DNA from: Phytoactinopolyspora limicola
Lineage (GTDB): Bacteria; Actinomycetota; Actinomycetes; Jiangellales; Jiangellaceae
Direction: 5' to 3'
NCBI RefSeq assembly: GCF_011320225.1
Contig: NZ_JAAOEN010000008.1
Coordinates: forward strand, 124,001-188,000
Length of the DNA: 64,000 nt
The notes under the pieces were generated by a model. That model was not told the DNA's origin, did not search any database, and saw only the letters and a list, made by a program, of their open reading frames with translations. Shown here piece by piece: positions 25,121 to 33,869 of this stretch (its first letter is position 1; every line of letters starts with the position of its first letter). The position numbers were made by a program, and so were the translations under genes.

Positions 25121-25195
25121 GGTGTTGCGCCTGGCACGCTGAGGTGTCACCCGCGTGGGTGGTATGTCCAGTTTGTGGAGCACTCCAGCGTGCCA
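25108..25195. repeat. Dispersed TGGCACG repeat, copy 2
   Basis: CCTGGCACGCTGAGGTG occurs at 25108-25124 and again at 25130-25146 (22-base period). The inverted form CACTCCAGCGTGCCA is at about 25181-25194, preceded by TTTGTGGAG. The layout equals copy 1. It overlaps the psuK stop and precedes rsgA, so it lies within one transcription direction. Confidence 0.87.
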
Positions 25196-25291
25196 AGCCC
25201 TGGCTCGGAAAATCCCGCGACAGCGGCGGGCGGATCCGGATACGGTGTCAACGTCCGATATGAGGCGTACGACGTGAGGAGGTGAGTGGCG

Positions 25292-25348
25292 ATGACCGTG
25301 CTTGTTAGTGCCCGGAATCCGTTCACCTCGAGGATCCGCCGCCGCTGA
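25292..25348 (+). CDS. Possible 18-aa basic peptide upstream of rsgA
   Basis: ATG 25292 has GGAGGTGA 6 bases upstream, one of the best ribosome binding sites in the window. The frame encodes MTVLVSARNPFTSRIRRR and stops 49 bases before the rsgA start. I know no family. It could be a leader peptide or a short basic protein. Confidence 0.4.
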   Translation: MTVLVSARNPFTSRIRRR

Positions 25349-25397
25349 GCCGTCCTGGACGCCGGTGGGGGATCCCCCTTCCAGCAAAGGCTCACCC

Positions 25398-26573
25398 ATG
25401 TCTCAACCACTGAATTCTCAGCGTGCCGATCTCGACCCTCAACAACGACGTCTCGACCCTCAACAACGACGCCCAACCGGCGCGTCATCCGGCGGTGCCT
25501 CCCACCTCGACGCGGTCGGCTGGTCCTCCGCCGTCGCCGAAACCTTCGCGCCGTACTCGGGGACCCACCAGCCGGCCCGGGTATCTCGCGTGGAGCGCGG
25601 CGGCGCAGAGGTGATGACCGCCGACGGCACCATCCAGGCCAGCTACGGCGGCGACGTGCTGGCGGCCGCGGCCGCGGACCGTTCGAGTCTGCCCGCGGTG
25701 GGCGATTGGGTAGGCCTGCGGCACTGGCCGGACGCCCGGATCACCATCGACGTCGTCCTGCCTCGCCGCACAGCGGTGGTCCGCGACAGCGCGGACCGCA
25801 CCTCGCACGGGCAGGCGGTAGCGGCCAACATCGACTACGTCGTCATCGTCGAACACCTCGACCCGGAACCCGACCTCGGCCGGATCGAGCGGCTCCTCGT
25901 GCTGGCCTGGGCCAGTGGTGCCACGCCGCTGGTGGTGATGACCAAAGCCGACCTGGTGCCCGACCCGGAGGGGATGTGCGACGACGTGTCGGCGGTCGCC
26001 CTGGGCGTCGACGTCGTCGCGGTGAGTGTGCCGCGGGGTGACGGACTGGCTCAGCTGCGTTCGTTCGTGCGTCCGGACACCACGTTGACCTTCGTCGGAC
26101 CGTCGGGAGCCGGGAAATCGAGTCTGGTCAACGTCCTGGCCGGGGAGGAGGTCATGGACACCGGGGAGGTCCGGGCGCGGGACGGCAAGGGGCGGCACAC
26201 CACCACTCACCGGGAGCTGATCGTCTTGCCCGGGGGCGGTGTGGTGATCGACACGCCGGGGGTGCGAGCCGTGGGGCTCGTCGCCGACGCGGACGCCGTG
26301 GCCGCGGCGTTCCCGGAGATCGATGAGCTGGCCGAGCAGTGCCGGTTCCGGGACTGCGCCCATCAGAGCGAGCCCGGCTGTGCCGTGCTCGGCGCGGTCG
26401 ACGACGGTGAACTGGACGAGAGCCGGCTGGCCCGGTGGCGCAAACTCGGGCGCGAGGCCGCCTATCAGGCCCGCCGTTCCGACGTGCGGCTGCGGCAACA
26501 GGAGCTCGCGTTGTGGAAGAAGCGGGAGCGGTCGCTGCGGGCGCACTACCGATTCGGCCGCCCACCTCGGTGA
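25398..26573 (+). CDS. rsgA: Ribosome small subunit-dependent GTPase A
   Basis: 391 residues from ATG 25398 (AAAGG 7 bases upstream). It is a circularly permuted GTPase: G4 TKADLVPD comes first, then G1 GPSGAGKSSLVN and G3 DTPGVRAVG. The C-terminal zinc site has cysteines and histidine in EQCRFRDCAHQSEPGC. RsgA acts in late 30S maturation. Codons for LDPQQRR-type sequence near the N-terminus are a perfect 21-base tandem duplication (25430-25471). That N-terminal stretch is poorly conserved in the family, so the duplication is probably harmless. Confidence 0.95.
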   Translation: MSQPLNSQRADLDPQQRRLDPQQRRPTGASSGGASHLDAVGWSSAVAETFAPYSGTHQPARVSRVERGGAEVMTADGTIQASYGGDVLAAAAADRSSLPAVGDWVGLRHWPDARITIDVVLPRRTAVVRDSADRTSHGQAVAANIDYVVIVEHLDPEPDLGRIERLLVLAWASGATPLVVMTKADLVPDPEGMCDDVSAVALGVDVVAVSVPRGDGLAQLRSFVRPDTTLTFVGPSGAGKSSLVNVLAGEEVMDTGEVRARDGKGRHTTTHRELIVLPGGGVVIDTPGVRAVGLVADADAVAAAFPEIDELAEQCRFRDCAHQSEPGCAVLGAVDDGELDESRLARWRKLGREAAYQARRSDVRLRQQELALWKKRERSLRAHYRFGRPPR

Positions 26574-26595
26574 TAAGGGCTAATACTCTCGAAGG

Positions 26596-27495
26596 GTGAC
26601 CTTGACGGCGGAGATCGACGACGCCCGGCCGATTGCCGCACGCATCGCGGCGGTGCTCGGCCCGGGACCGGTGACCGTGTTGACGGGGGCCGGGATCTCC
26701 ACCGATTCCGGGATCCCGGACTACCGCGGCCCCGATTCACCGCCGCGGACACCGATGACGTACCAGCAGTTCGTGGGCGACGTCGCGTTCCGGCGGCACT
26801 ACTGGGCCCGCAACCACGTTGGTTGGCGGCACATGTCCGGCGTGCGGCCGAACCCCGGCCACCACGCGCTGGCCACATTGGAGGAAGCTGGCGTGGTGGC
26901 CGGCGTGATCACGCAGAACGTGGATACGTTGCACGAGGTAGCCGGCAGCCGTCGGGTCATCGACCTACACGGCCGCTTCGACCGGGTGATCTGCCTGTCT
27001 TGCCGGCGGGTGATCAGCCGGGACCGGTTGGCAGCCCGGCTGGCGGCGCTCAACCCGACGTTTGCCGCGGAGGTCGCCGACGTCGAAATCGCGCCGGACG
27101 CGGACGCCGTGGTCGCCTCCACCGAACACTTCCAGGTGGCCGACTGCGAGTGGTGCGGCGGGATGCTCAAACCCGACATCGTGTACTTCGGCGAGAACGT
27201 CCCCAAAGACCGCGTGCAGGAAGCCTATGACCTCGTCGACGAAGGATCCGCCCTGTTGGTGGCCGGGTCGTCGCTGAGTGTGCTGTCGGGGCTGCGGTTC
27301 GTCCGGCACGCTGCCCGCAGCGGCCGGCCGGTGGTCATCCTCAACCGGGGTGATACCCGCGGCGACGAGTTCGCGACGTTGAAGGTGGACGCCGGCTGCT
27401 CGCCGGTGTTGCAAGCGCTGGCCGGCTCCCACACCCGGCCACGATCACCCGGAGGTGAGGGAGGTGTACTGGGGGTCGGCGAGGATCTGCGATAG
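26596..27495 (+). CDS. Sirtuin-type NAD-dependent protein deacylase
   Basis: 299 residues from GTG 26596, 22 bases after rsgA. VLTGAGISTDSGIPDYRGPD is the NAD motif (start of it GAGIS). ITQNVDTLHE and DLHGRF give the QN and catalytic His. The zinc ligands are CLSCRR and CEWCGG. KPDIVYFGE and VAGSSLSV complete the fold. The enzyme removes acyl groups from lysines using NAD; the target is unknown. The last 51 bases overlap the 3' end of the convergent threonine dehydratase gene. Confidence 0.94.
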   Translation: MTLTAEIDDARPIAARIAAVLGPGPVTVLTGAGISTDSGIPDYRGPDSPPRTPMTYQQFVGDVAFRRHYWARNHVGWRHMSGVRPNPGHHALATLEEAGVVAGVITQNVDTLHEVAGSRRVIDLHGRFDRVICLSCRRVISRDRLAARLAALNPTFAAEVADVEIAPDADAVVASTEHFQVADCEWCGGMLKPDIVYFGENVPKDRVQEAYDLVDEGSALLVAGSSLSVLSGLRFVRHAARSGRPVVILNRGDTRGDEFATLKVDAGCSPVLQALAGSHTRPRSPGGEGGVLGVGEDLR

Positions 27496-28485
27496 CAGCT
27501 CGGGGCTGACGTTGCCACCACTGACGACCGCGACGGTGGTGCCCGCGTCGTTGGCCGGGCCGGCATCCGGGAGCTGGTCACGGGCGAACAGGTAGGCGGC
27601 CACGGCGGCTGCTCCGCTGGGTTCGGCGACGATGTTGGCCTGGACGGCGAGGGCGTGCATCGCCGCCATGATCTGCTCGTCGGTGACGGTGACGATGTCG
27701 TCCACGTAGGCGCGGATGTGCTCCCACGGCAGGACACCGACCGACGTGGTACGCAGCCCGTCGGCGATGGTGCGCCGAGTAGCCGACGGCTCCCAGACGA
27801 CCCGCCGGCCGCTGCGGAAACTCTCGGCGGCGTCGGCGGCCAGTTCGGGCTCGACCCCGACGACGCGTGCACCCGGGTGGGCCGCTTTCACCGCCGTCGC
27901 CACCCCGGAGAGCAGCCCGCCACCGCTGACCGGCACGAGGACGAGGTCGACGTCCGGGCGGGCGGCGGCGATCTCGGCACCCACGGTGCCCTGCCCGGCG
28001 ATGATCGCGGCGTGATCGTAGGGCGGGACGTGGACGTAGCCGTGTTCGGCGGCCAGCCGGGTCACGGCGACATCGCGCTCGGCTTGCGGGACGAGGACGA
28101 CGTCGGCGCCGAGCGCCTTGGTAGCGGCTACCTTGTGGGGAGCCGCGACATCGGGGATGACGATGGTGGCGTGGGCGGCGAACTCGCGGGCGGCGTAGGC
28201 GACGGCCTGGGCGTGATTGCCGCTGGAGCTGGCCACCAATCCCCGCGCCCGCTCTTCGGGGCTGAGGCCGGCGATCATGTTGTAAGCGCCGCGAATCTTG
28301 AACGCCCCGATCACCTGCAGCGACTCGGGTTTGACGAGCAGCGAGCCAGGACCGGGCGCCCATGGGCACGGCACCAGCGGGGTAGGGACGACGACGCCGG
28401 TGAGGCGTTGCTGAGCGTCGCGGATGTCGGCCAGGGTGACGAGATCGGCCGCGGTAGAGCCCCCGACGGGCGAGGCGGCGGCCAT
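27445..28485 (-). CDS. PLP-dependent threonine dehydratase-like enzyme
   Basis: 346 residues. LQVIGAFKIRGAYNMI contains the PLP lysine (SFKxRGA type). ASSSGNHAQAVAYAA is the substrate loop, and VPVSGGGLLSGVA binds the phosphate. There is no C-terminal ACT regulatory domain, so this is the short catabolic type (threonine/serine dehydratase or a serine racemase relative) rather than biosynthetic IlvA. ATG 28485 shares one base with the upstream stop (TGATG); longer starts would lie inside the TenA-like gene. Confidence 0.88.
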   Translation of the reverse strand: MAAASPVGGSTAADLVTLADIRDAQQRLTGVVVPTPLVPCPWAPGPGSLLVKPESLQVIGAFKIRGAYNMIAGLSPEERARGLVASSSGNHAQAVAYAAREFAAHATIVIPDVAAPHKVAATKALGADVVLVPQAERDVAVTRLAAEHGYVHVPPYDHAAIIAGQGTVGAEIAAARPDVDLVLVPVSGGGLLSGVATAVKAAHPGARVVGVEPELAADAAESFRSGRRVVWEPSATRRTIADGLRTTSVGVLPWEHIRAYVDDIVTVTDEQIMAAMHALAVQANIVAEPSGAAAVAAYLFARDQLPDAGPANDAGTTVAVVSGGNVSPELLSQILADPQYTSLTSG

Positions 28486-29192
28486 CACGCGGCCTCGTCC
28501 GCGGCGTCGGCCATGGAGTCCCAGAACATCAACTCGTACGCCTGGAGTAGCCGGGCGGCCGAGAGCGCCCGCCCCGGCGGGCTGCCCCGGCGCAACCCGT
28601 GGTCGATGACGGCCAGCGCGTCGTCCTCGAAGCCGGGGGCCGGGGTGGCGAAAAAGTCGAAGAACGCGACGGCGGCGTCGTCGGCTCCGTACCGCTCCCG
28701 TAAGGCCTGCGCGGACCGCCCGCAGTTGATGCCCCACGCTCGCAGATTGGCGAGGAAGGCGGCGGCGACGTCGGCTGCCGAGCCGTTGAGGGCCAGCCAG
28801 GAGACGTAGGCGGTGTAGGCGTGTGCCCCCGGGGTGGGGGCGGTGTCGTCCAGCAGGGCCGGGTCGAGGTCGAGCCACCGGGCGAAGCCGTCGAGGTGGC
28901 CGAGTGCCACACCCTCGCCCTGCGCCAGCGAGAGGAACAGTTCACCACCAGGGCCATTGGAGAACCGCGCGGCGAGGTGGGCGAAGCTGCGGCGGTCGCC
29001 GGAGATGATCCAGTGTTGTTCGGCGGCGAACTGTCGTAGCGCGTCGGCGGGTACGTCGCCGTTGGTGAGCGCGGTGACGAACCGGTGGCCAGCGAGCCGT
29101 TGCTCGATGGGTTCGAGTTCAGCGCGGATCTCTTCGACGAGGCGGGCCGCGTCCGGCTGCGACGGTGGGGTGGGTGGAACTGTAGTGCCCAT
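28485..29192 (-). CDS. TenA/heme-oxygenase-fold protein
   Basis: 235 residues, all helical. AAEQHWIISGDRRSFAHLAARF, WLALNGSAADVAAAFLANLRAW and FFDFFATP give the TenA/PqqC-like pattern. Relatives include thiaminase II and PqqC, but the conserved thiaminase cysteine is not obvious, so the reaction is not assigned. Coupled by a one-base overlap to the threonine dehydratase gene, which suggests a common pathway that I cannot name. Confidence 0.7.
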   Translation of the reverse strand: MGTTVPPTPPSQPDAARLVEEIRAELEPIEQRLAGHRFVTALTNGDVPADALRQFAAEQHWIISGDRRSFAHLAARFSNGPGGELFLSLAQGEGVALGHLDGFARWLDLDPALLDDTAPTPGAHAYTAYVSWLALNGSAADVAAAFLANLRAWGINCGRSAQALRERYGADDAAVAFFDFFATPAPGFEDDALAVIDHGLRRGSPPGRALSAARLLQAYELMFWDSMADAADEAA

Positions 29193-29213
29193 AAGAACGG
29201 TGTCCTCCAGCGT

Positions 29214-29624
29214 CTACGCCGAGACGGGTAGTGGCAGGGTCCGGTCGGTCCAGTTGATGCCGTCGAAGAAGCGTTCGCCGGAGCCGAAGGGGTCGTTGTA
29301 CCAGCCGGGCGGGGTGCTCTTGCGGATGACGAGCTCACCCGGCGGTGGGGTGCTGGCCGCTCGTGGCTCGGCTGGGCGAGCGGCTGTGGTGGTCGGCTGC
29401 CAGACGAGCATGCCGGCGACGAGTAGGGCGAGGAACGCCAGCACGCCGAGGCACACCAGGGCGGCGCCCAACATCGGCCACAGCGCGGTGACCTCGGTGT
29501 ACCACGGCTGCCGGCCGGAGACCAGGAGCAGGCCGGAGGCGAGGCTGGCCAGCCCGAGCACAACGAGCCCGGGTGTATAGGGATTGCGGCGATGAGTGTG
29601 GGTTTGCTTCATACCTGGGCCCAT
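29214..29624 (-). CDS. Small membrane protein with C-terminal DUF2510 domain
   Basis: 136 residues. Two membrane helices (about residues 19-37 and 49-72) are followed by a Pro-rich linker and PPGWYNDPFGSGERFFDGINWT, the DUF2510 pattern (PGWY-DP...R-WDG..WT). DUF2510 modules occur at the ends of many actinobacterial membrane proteins; the function is unknown. A second Met at 29612 is an alternative start. It lies 21 bases before the TenA-like gene in the same direction. Confidence 0.7.
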   Translation of the reverse strand: MGPGMKQTHTHRRNPYTPGLVVLGLASLASGLLLVSGRQPWYTEVTALWPMLGAALVCLGVLAFLALLVAGMLVWQPTTTAARPAEPRAASTPPPGELVIRKSTPPGWYNDPFGSGERFFDGINWTDRTLPLPVSA

Positions 29625-29683
29625 GTCGTCTCGGTCTCGTTGTCCGGTCCGGAGTGCACCCGCCGGATAGCTCGACGATCATG

Positions 29684-30787
29684 TTAGCCGGTGCCGGTGA
29701 CACCACCGGCAGGACCGGAGCTCGACTCTCGAACCCGCAGCTCAGGCTGGAGCCGGATGCTGTCCGGGCGGTGGCCGTCCAGTACCTCCATCAGCATGTC
29801 GACGCCGCGGGAGCCGACCTCGTGCATGGGGGAGTGCACGCTGGTCAGCGGGATGGTGAGTTGGGCGGCGATGGGGACGTCGTTGAATCCGACGACGGCG
29901 ACGTGGTGGCCCGGTACCAGTGAGTGCTGGCGTAGCACCCCCATGGCGCCGATGGCGGCGAAGTCGCTGACCGCGAACATGGCGGTGGGGCGAGGCGTCG
30001 ACTGAAGGAGTCGCTCGGCGCCGAGGGCCCCGCTGGCCGCGTCGAAACCGGTGGCTACGGCCTCGGGTTCGGGGAGACCGTGTTCGGTGAAGGTGTCGCG
30101 GAAGCCCCGGGTGCGGTCGACGCCGTTGCTGGCGTACGGCAGCCCAGCGAGCACCCCGGCGTGGACGTGGCCGAGCGAGATGAGGTGCTCCGCGGCGAGC
30201 CGGCCGCCGGCGTAGTCGTCACACGTCACCGATGGATACCCCTCGGCGTACCGGTTGACCAGCACGAACGGCACGCCGCGGGTGGCGAATTCGGCGACGA
30301 AGGCGCCGTCGACATGCGCGTCGCCGAAGATGACCGCGTCGACCCTCCGGGCCAGCAGCATGTCGACGCTGGCCTTGCGTGCGTCGGCGTCGTCCCACGA
30401 GTTGGTGACCATGGTCTGGAGCCCGTGCCGGAGTGCGGCGTGTTCGATGCCCTCGTAGATGGTGGCCAGCACTTGGTCGGCTAGGCGGGCCATGACGACG
30501 CCGACGAGTTGTGACCGTTGCATACGTAGCCCGGCGGCGCTGGCGTCGGGGACGTAGCCGACCTCGCAGGCGGCTTGCCGGATCCGTTCCGCGGTGGCGG
30601 CCGAGGCGGACCGCGCGTTGGTGCTGGTGCCGTTGAGGACGCGGGACACGGTGGAGACGTGGAGACCGGTCAGCTCGGCGACGGTTTTGAGGGTGGCACG
30701 ACGCATGGGCCGGCGTCGGGCAGCGCCGGCGCCGGTCGGACGATCATCGGCGCGCGCCTCGTGCACACGTATCTCCTCATCGAGCAT
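29684..30787 (-). CDS. LacI-family transcriptional regulator
   Basis: About 367 residues from ATG 30787. The helix-turn-helix is at residues 30-52 (TLKTVAELTGLHVSTVSRVLNG), seen as TVAELTGLHVSTVSRVLNG. A periplasmic-binding-like sensor follows (QLVGVVMARLADQVLATIYE, HVAVVGFNDVPIA). The roughly 28 residues before the HTH are unusual for LacI, so ATG 30706 is an alternative start. It is divergent from the membrane protein/amidohydrolase/amidase genes and probably represses them and itself through CAAACGTT sites between the two starts (inference). Confidence 0.92.
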   Translation of the reverse strand: MLDEEIRVHEARADDRPTGAGAARRRPMRRATLKTVAELTGLHVSTVSRVLNGTSTNARSASAATAERIRQAACEVGYVPDASAAGLRMQRSQLVGVVMARLADQVLATIYEGIEHAALRHGLQTMVTNSWDDADARKASVDMLLARRVDAVIFGDAHVDGAFVAEFATRGVPFVLVNRYAEGYPSVTCDDYAGGRLAAEHLISLGHVHAGVLAGLPYASNGVDRTRGFRDTFTEHGLPEPEAVATGFDAASGALGAERLLQSTPRPTAMFAVSDFAAIGAMGVLRQHSLVPGHHVAVVGFNDVPIAAQLTIPLTSVHSPMHEVGSRGVDMLMEVLDGHRPDSIRLQPELRVRESSSGPAGGVTGTG

Positions 30788-30797
30788 CGTCAAGGTC

Positions 30798-30853
30798 TTG
30801 ACAGGGCCAAATTAGCATGGTCGGATTGCGCAAACGTTATAGCCAAACGTTTG
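30798..30853 (+). promoter_or_regulatory. Promoter with paired CAAACGTT operator sites
   Basis: TTGACA (30798-30803), a 17-base spacer and TCGGAT (30821-30826) are followed by CAAACGTT at 30831 and the perfect palindrome CAAACGTTTG at 30844-30853, 13 bases apart. These sit at the expected transcription start, a good position for the LacI-type repressor encoded alongside. A ribosome binding site GGGAGG and ATG 30878 follow. Confidence 0.6.
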
Positions 30854-30877
30854 CACACTGTCGTGCCGGGAGGTCTG

Positions 30878-32167
30878 ATGTCGCTCGCCACACGCACCGC
30901 AGCAAGCCGCCGCACCCGCCTAGCCCCCATCCTGGGGATCGTCTGCGTCGCCGCGGTGGCGTTGAACCTCGGCATGAAAGCCCTGGAGGACAACCTCGGC
31001 CGGGACCCTGCCGCCGGTGCCGAGCCAGCCACCGGAGGCTGGCGCGACTGGCTGGAATGGATCGCCGGAGACACCACCGAGGCCCAGTTCTACAAGGTGG
31101 CCGCCGCCGGCGTCGCGATGATCGCGCTCGCCGCCGTCGCCCACGTGCTGGCCCGGCGCGGTTCACGCTGGCGGGGCTTCGACATCTCGTACGGCTCCGG
31201 CCTATGGCCGTGGGTGTTCGCCGCGGCCACCGGCGGGTTGCTGTTGTCCAACCTGATCTGGGGCTGGAGCCTGTCCGGTGGCGATTGGCAGCCGACGTTC
31301 GTGCCGTTCGTCTCCGTGCCACCGGCACTCGTGCTCATCTATGGGCCGGGCTGGCGGGTCGCCGCCACGGCCGCGACGCTGGGCGCGTTGTTGACCACCC
31401 CCGTCTCCCTCGTCGTCGTCAATCACATCTGTATCCCGCTCGACCTGCCCGGCGTCATCGGCAACGTCACGGGGATGTGGGCGGGCGCGCTGATCGCCTT
31501 CGCCATCGCCCGGTACTTGCCGTGGATGCCCTCACTGACCCGCACCGACGAACGCCAGAAGAGCTCCGACCCGGGCGAGCAAGCGGGCACCGACGCGGGC
31601 ACCGACCCGGGCACCGACGCGGCGCGCGAGGACGCCGAACCGGAGAGCCGACCGAACACCGAGGCCGTACCCGCAGCACCCACCGCGGTGCCGCGCAGCT
31701 GGCTGCCTCGTCGGGCCCTCGCCGACTTCACCGAAGCCCAGTTCTACGGCAACGAGTGGGCCTCGGCCGGACTACTCGTCGCCATCCTGGCCGCCTGGAT
31801 GGTGAACGTGCTCGGCCCGGCCTACGGCACCGGGGTCTTCCCCGACCTGCTCACCGCACAAATCCTCGCCGCCGCCTTCGGGGTGTGGTTCCATGCCGAC
31901 CGGTGGGCCGAACACGGCTGGTACCCGACGTTCGTCCCGGTGGTGTCGCTGGCCCCGGCCGCGGTGATCGACCTGGGCGGCGGCTGGGGAGTGGTCATCC
32001 TGGCCGCGCTCGGCGGCGCGCTGGTCGGACCCCCGCTGGCCCGGACCATCGCGTTGCGCCTGCCCGGTGACTTCCATCCGTTCATCGGCAGCGTGATGTC
32101 GATGACTGTTATCACCTTGATCGGAGTGCCGTTGCTCCGGCTGCTCGACTCGGCGGGGCTGGTGTGA
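30878..32167 (+). CDS. Internally duplicated membrane protein
   Basis: 429 residues from ATG 30878 (GGGAGG upstream). Two homologous halves are visible. TTEAQFYKVA and DWQPTFVPFVSVPPALVLIYG in the first (about 67-175) correspond to FTEAQFYGNE and GWYPTFVPVVSLAPAAVIDLG in the second (about 288-385). Each half has about four membrane helices. A charged linker with repeated GTD units (about 235-280) joins them. An inverted or parallel duplication of this kind is common in transporters, but I recognise no family. It lies first in a LacI-controlled operon with an amidohydrolase and an amidase, so uptake or sensing of an amide is possible (inference). Confidence 0.7.
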   Translation: MSLATRTAASRRTRLAPILGIVCVAAVALNLGMKALEDNLGRDPAAGAEPATGGWRDWLEWIAGDTTEAQFYKVAAAGVAMIALAAVAHVLARRGSRWRGFDISYGSGLWPWVFAAATGGLLLSNLIWGWSLSGGDWQPTFVPFVSVPPALVLIYGPGWRVAATAATLGALLTTPVSLVVVNHICIPLDLPGVIGNVTGMWAGALIAFAIARYLPWMPSLTRTDERQKSSDPGEQAGTDAGTDPGTDAAREDAEPESRPNTEAVPAAPTAVPRSWLPRRALADFTEAQFYGNEWASAGLLVAILAAWMVNVLGPAYGTGVFPDLLTAQILAAAFGVWFHADRWAEHGWYPTFVPVVSLAPAAVIDLGGGWGVVILAALGGALVGPPLARTIALRLPGDFHPFIGSVMSMTVITLIGVPLLRLLDSAGLV

Positions 32168-32214
32168 AGACCAGCTCAGGAACAGGCTCGCAGAAAGGCC
32201 AAGGCTTGACTGAC

Positions 32215-33840
32215 ATGACAGAAGCACAGGTACCGCGGATCGTGCGCGCCCGGCGGATCATCACGATGACCGACGAGCAGCCGGAGGCGCTGGTGATGCT
32301 CGGTGAGCGGATCGTCGCCACCGGTGCTGCGGCCGACCTGGCCGGGCGGTTCCCCGGTGCCGAACGGATCGACGTCGGGCCGGCCGTCGTCGTTCCGGGT
32401 CTGAACGACGCACACGCTCATCCGTGCCTGTGCGCCGACGGTGGGCTGTACGTGGACCTCGGCCCGGACAAGGTGACCGATGCCGGTCAGGTGCGCGACG
32501 CCCTGGCGGCCCGGGCCGCACAGACCCCGCCGGGGGAGTGGGTGGTGGGACACAACTTCGACGTATCGCGGACCGGCGACGGGGCGACCGTGGACCGTGA
32601 CCTGCTGGATCAGGTGTCCACCGAGCATCCGGTCCTGATCATCCACTACTCGTACCACGGAGCCGTGGCCAACTCGGCCGCCCTCGCCGCCGCCGGCTAC
32701 GACGCGTCCACCCCCGACCCGACGGGCGGGGAACTGGTGCGCGACGCCGCCGGGCAGCCCACCGGGGTTCTCTACGAGCGGGCCTGGACCCAGGGCTACC
32801 TCGGCCACGGGAACCGGCCCGGGTTGTTGCCGTCGGCGTCCATCGAGGCCCGGGTGGCGTCGCTGGCGCGGATGCTGGGCCGGATGAACGCCGCCGGACT
32901 CACGTCGGTGTGCGACGCCCTGGTACACCCGGCGCACTGGGAGCTGTACCAGGCCGCACGGGGCGCCGGCGCCTTGACCGCGCGGATCGGGATGCTGCTC
33001 TGGTACGAGTTCTTCGACCCGGCGGTGCAGCTGGGGCTCTCGTCGGGGTTCGGCGACCCGTGGCTGCGTTTCACCGGCGTGAAGATGATGGCCGACGGTG
33101 CCGTCTCCGGCGGGACCTGCCTGTGCAGCCGCCCCTACCAGGGCACCCACGGCGAGACCACCGGCATCCAGGTGATGACCGACGACGAACTCCGCGACGC
33201 GATCCACCTGGTGCACCGGGCCGGCAGCCGGCTGGCCGTCCACGCCAACGGCGACCTCGCCATCACCAAGGTGCTCGATGCCCTGGAGGCCGCGCAGGCC
33301 GAGACACCCGCCCGGCCCGGTCAGGTGCACCGCATCGAACACTGCTCCGACGTCGACGATCACCTCATCGAGCGGATCCGCGGGCTCGGGGTGATACCAG
33401 TGCCGTTCGGCGCATTCGTGCACTACCACGGGCACAACCTGGTAGCCCACTACGGAACCGAACGGGCCAGACGGCTGCTGCCGCACCGCCGGCTCCGGGA
33501 CGCCGGGGTCACCGTCGCGGGGTCCTCCGACTACCCGTGCGGCCCGCTTGAGCCGCTGCTGGCGCTGCGTTCGATGACCACCCGGCGCACCCACGACGGC
33601 ACCGTACTCGGCGCTGACCAGCGGCTCACCCCTCTGGAGGCGCTAGAGGTGTACACCGTCGGCTCGGCCGCCGCCTCCGGGGAGGACGGCATCAAAGGCC
33701 GCCTCGCCCCGGGATTCCTCGCCGACTTCACCGTGCTCGACGACGACCCGCTGGCCGTCCCGCTCGACGAACTGTCCGCCATCCCGGTCCGCGCGACGTG
33801 GGTGGGCGGGCGGGAGGTCTGGGCCGCATCCACCACGTGA
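32215..33840 (+). CDS. YtcJ-like metal-dependent amidohydrolase
   Basis: 541 residues from ATG 32215, with AAGG 10 bases upstream; a GTG at 32164 overlapping the previous stop is possible. VVVPGLNDAHAHPCL carries the HxH metal motif. VKMMADGAVSGGTC, RLAVHANGDLAI and HRIEHCSDVDD are typical of the YtcJ/AepA branch. GSSDYPCGPLEPL near the end carries the conserved Asp. These enzymes hydrolyse amide or related bonds; natural substrates are mostly unknown. Located between the membrane protein and an amidase, and likely co-regulated. Confidence 0.88.
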   Translation: MTEAQVPRIVRARRIITMTDEQPEALVMLGERIVATGAAADLAGRFPGAERIDVGPAVVVPGLNDAHAHPCLCADGGLYVDLGPDKVTDAGQVRDALAARAAQTPPGEWVVGHNFDVSRTGDGATVDRDLLDQVSTEHPVLIIHYSYHGAVANSAALAAAGYDASTPDPTGGELVRDAAGQPTGVLYERAWTQGYLGHGNRPGLLPSASIEARVASLARMLGRMNAAGLTSVCDALVHPAHWELYQAARGAGALTARIGMLLWYEFFDPAVQLGLSSGFGDPWLRFTGVKMMADGAVSGGTCLCSRPYQGTHGETTGIQVMTDDELRDAIHLVHRAGSRLAVHANGDLAITKVLDALEAAQAETPARPGQVHRIEHCSDVDDHLIERIRGLGVIPVPFGAFVHYHGHNLVAHYGTERARRLLPHRRLRDAGVTVAGSSDYPCGPLEPLLALRSMTTRRTHDGTVLGADQRLTPLEALEVYTVGSAAASGEDGIKGRLAPGFLADFTVLDDDPLAVPLDELSAIPVRATWVGGREVWAASTT

Positions 33841-33869
33841 TCCGAATCCACCCGACGACGGGAGTCACC

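Noticed and set aside
25108-25146. Short CRISPR array
   Set aside because: Two direct units at a 22-base period with an inverted third unit is not a repeat-spacer array; the spacers are too short and no cas genes are present.
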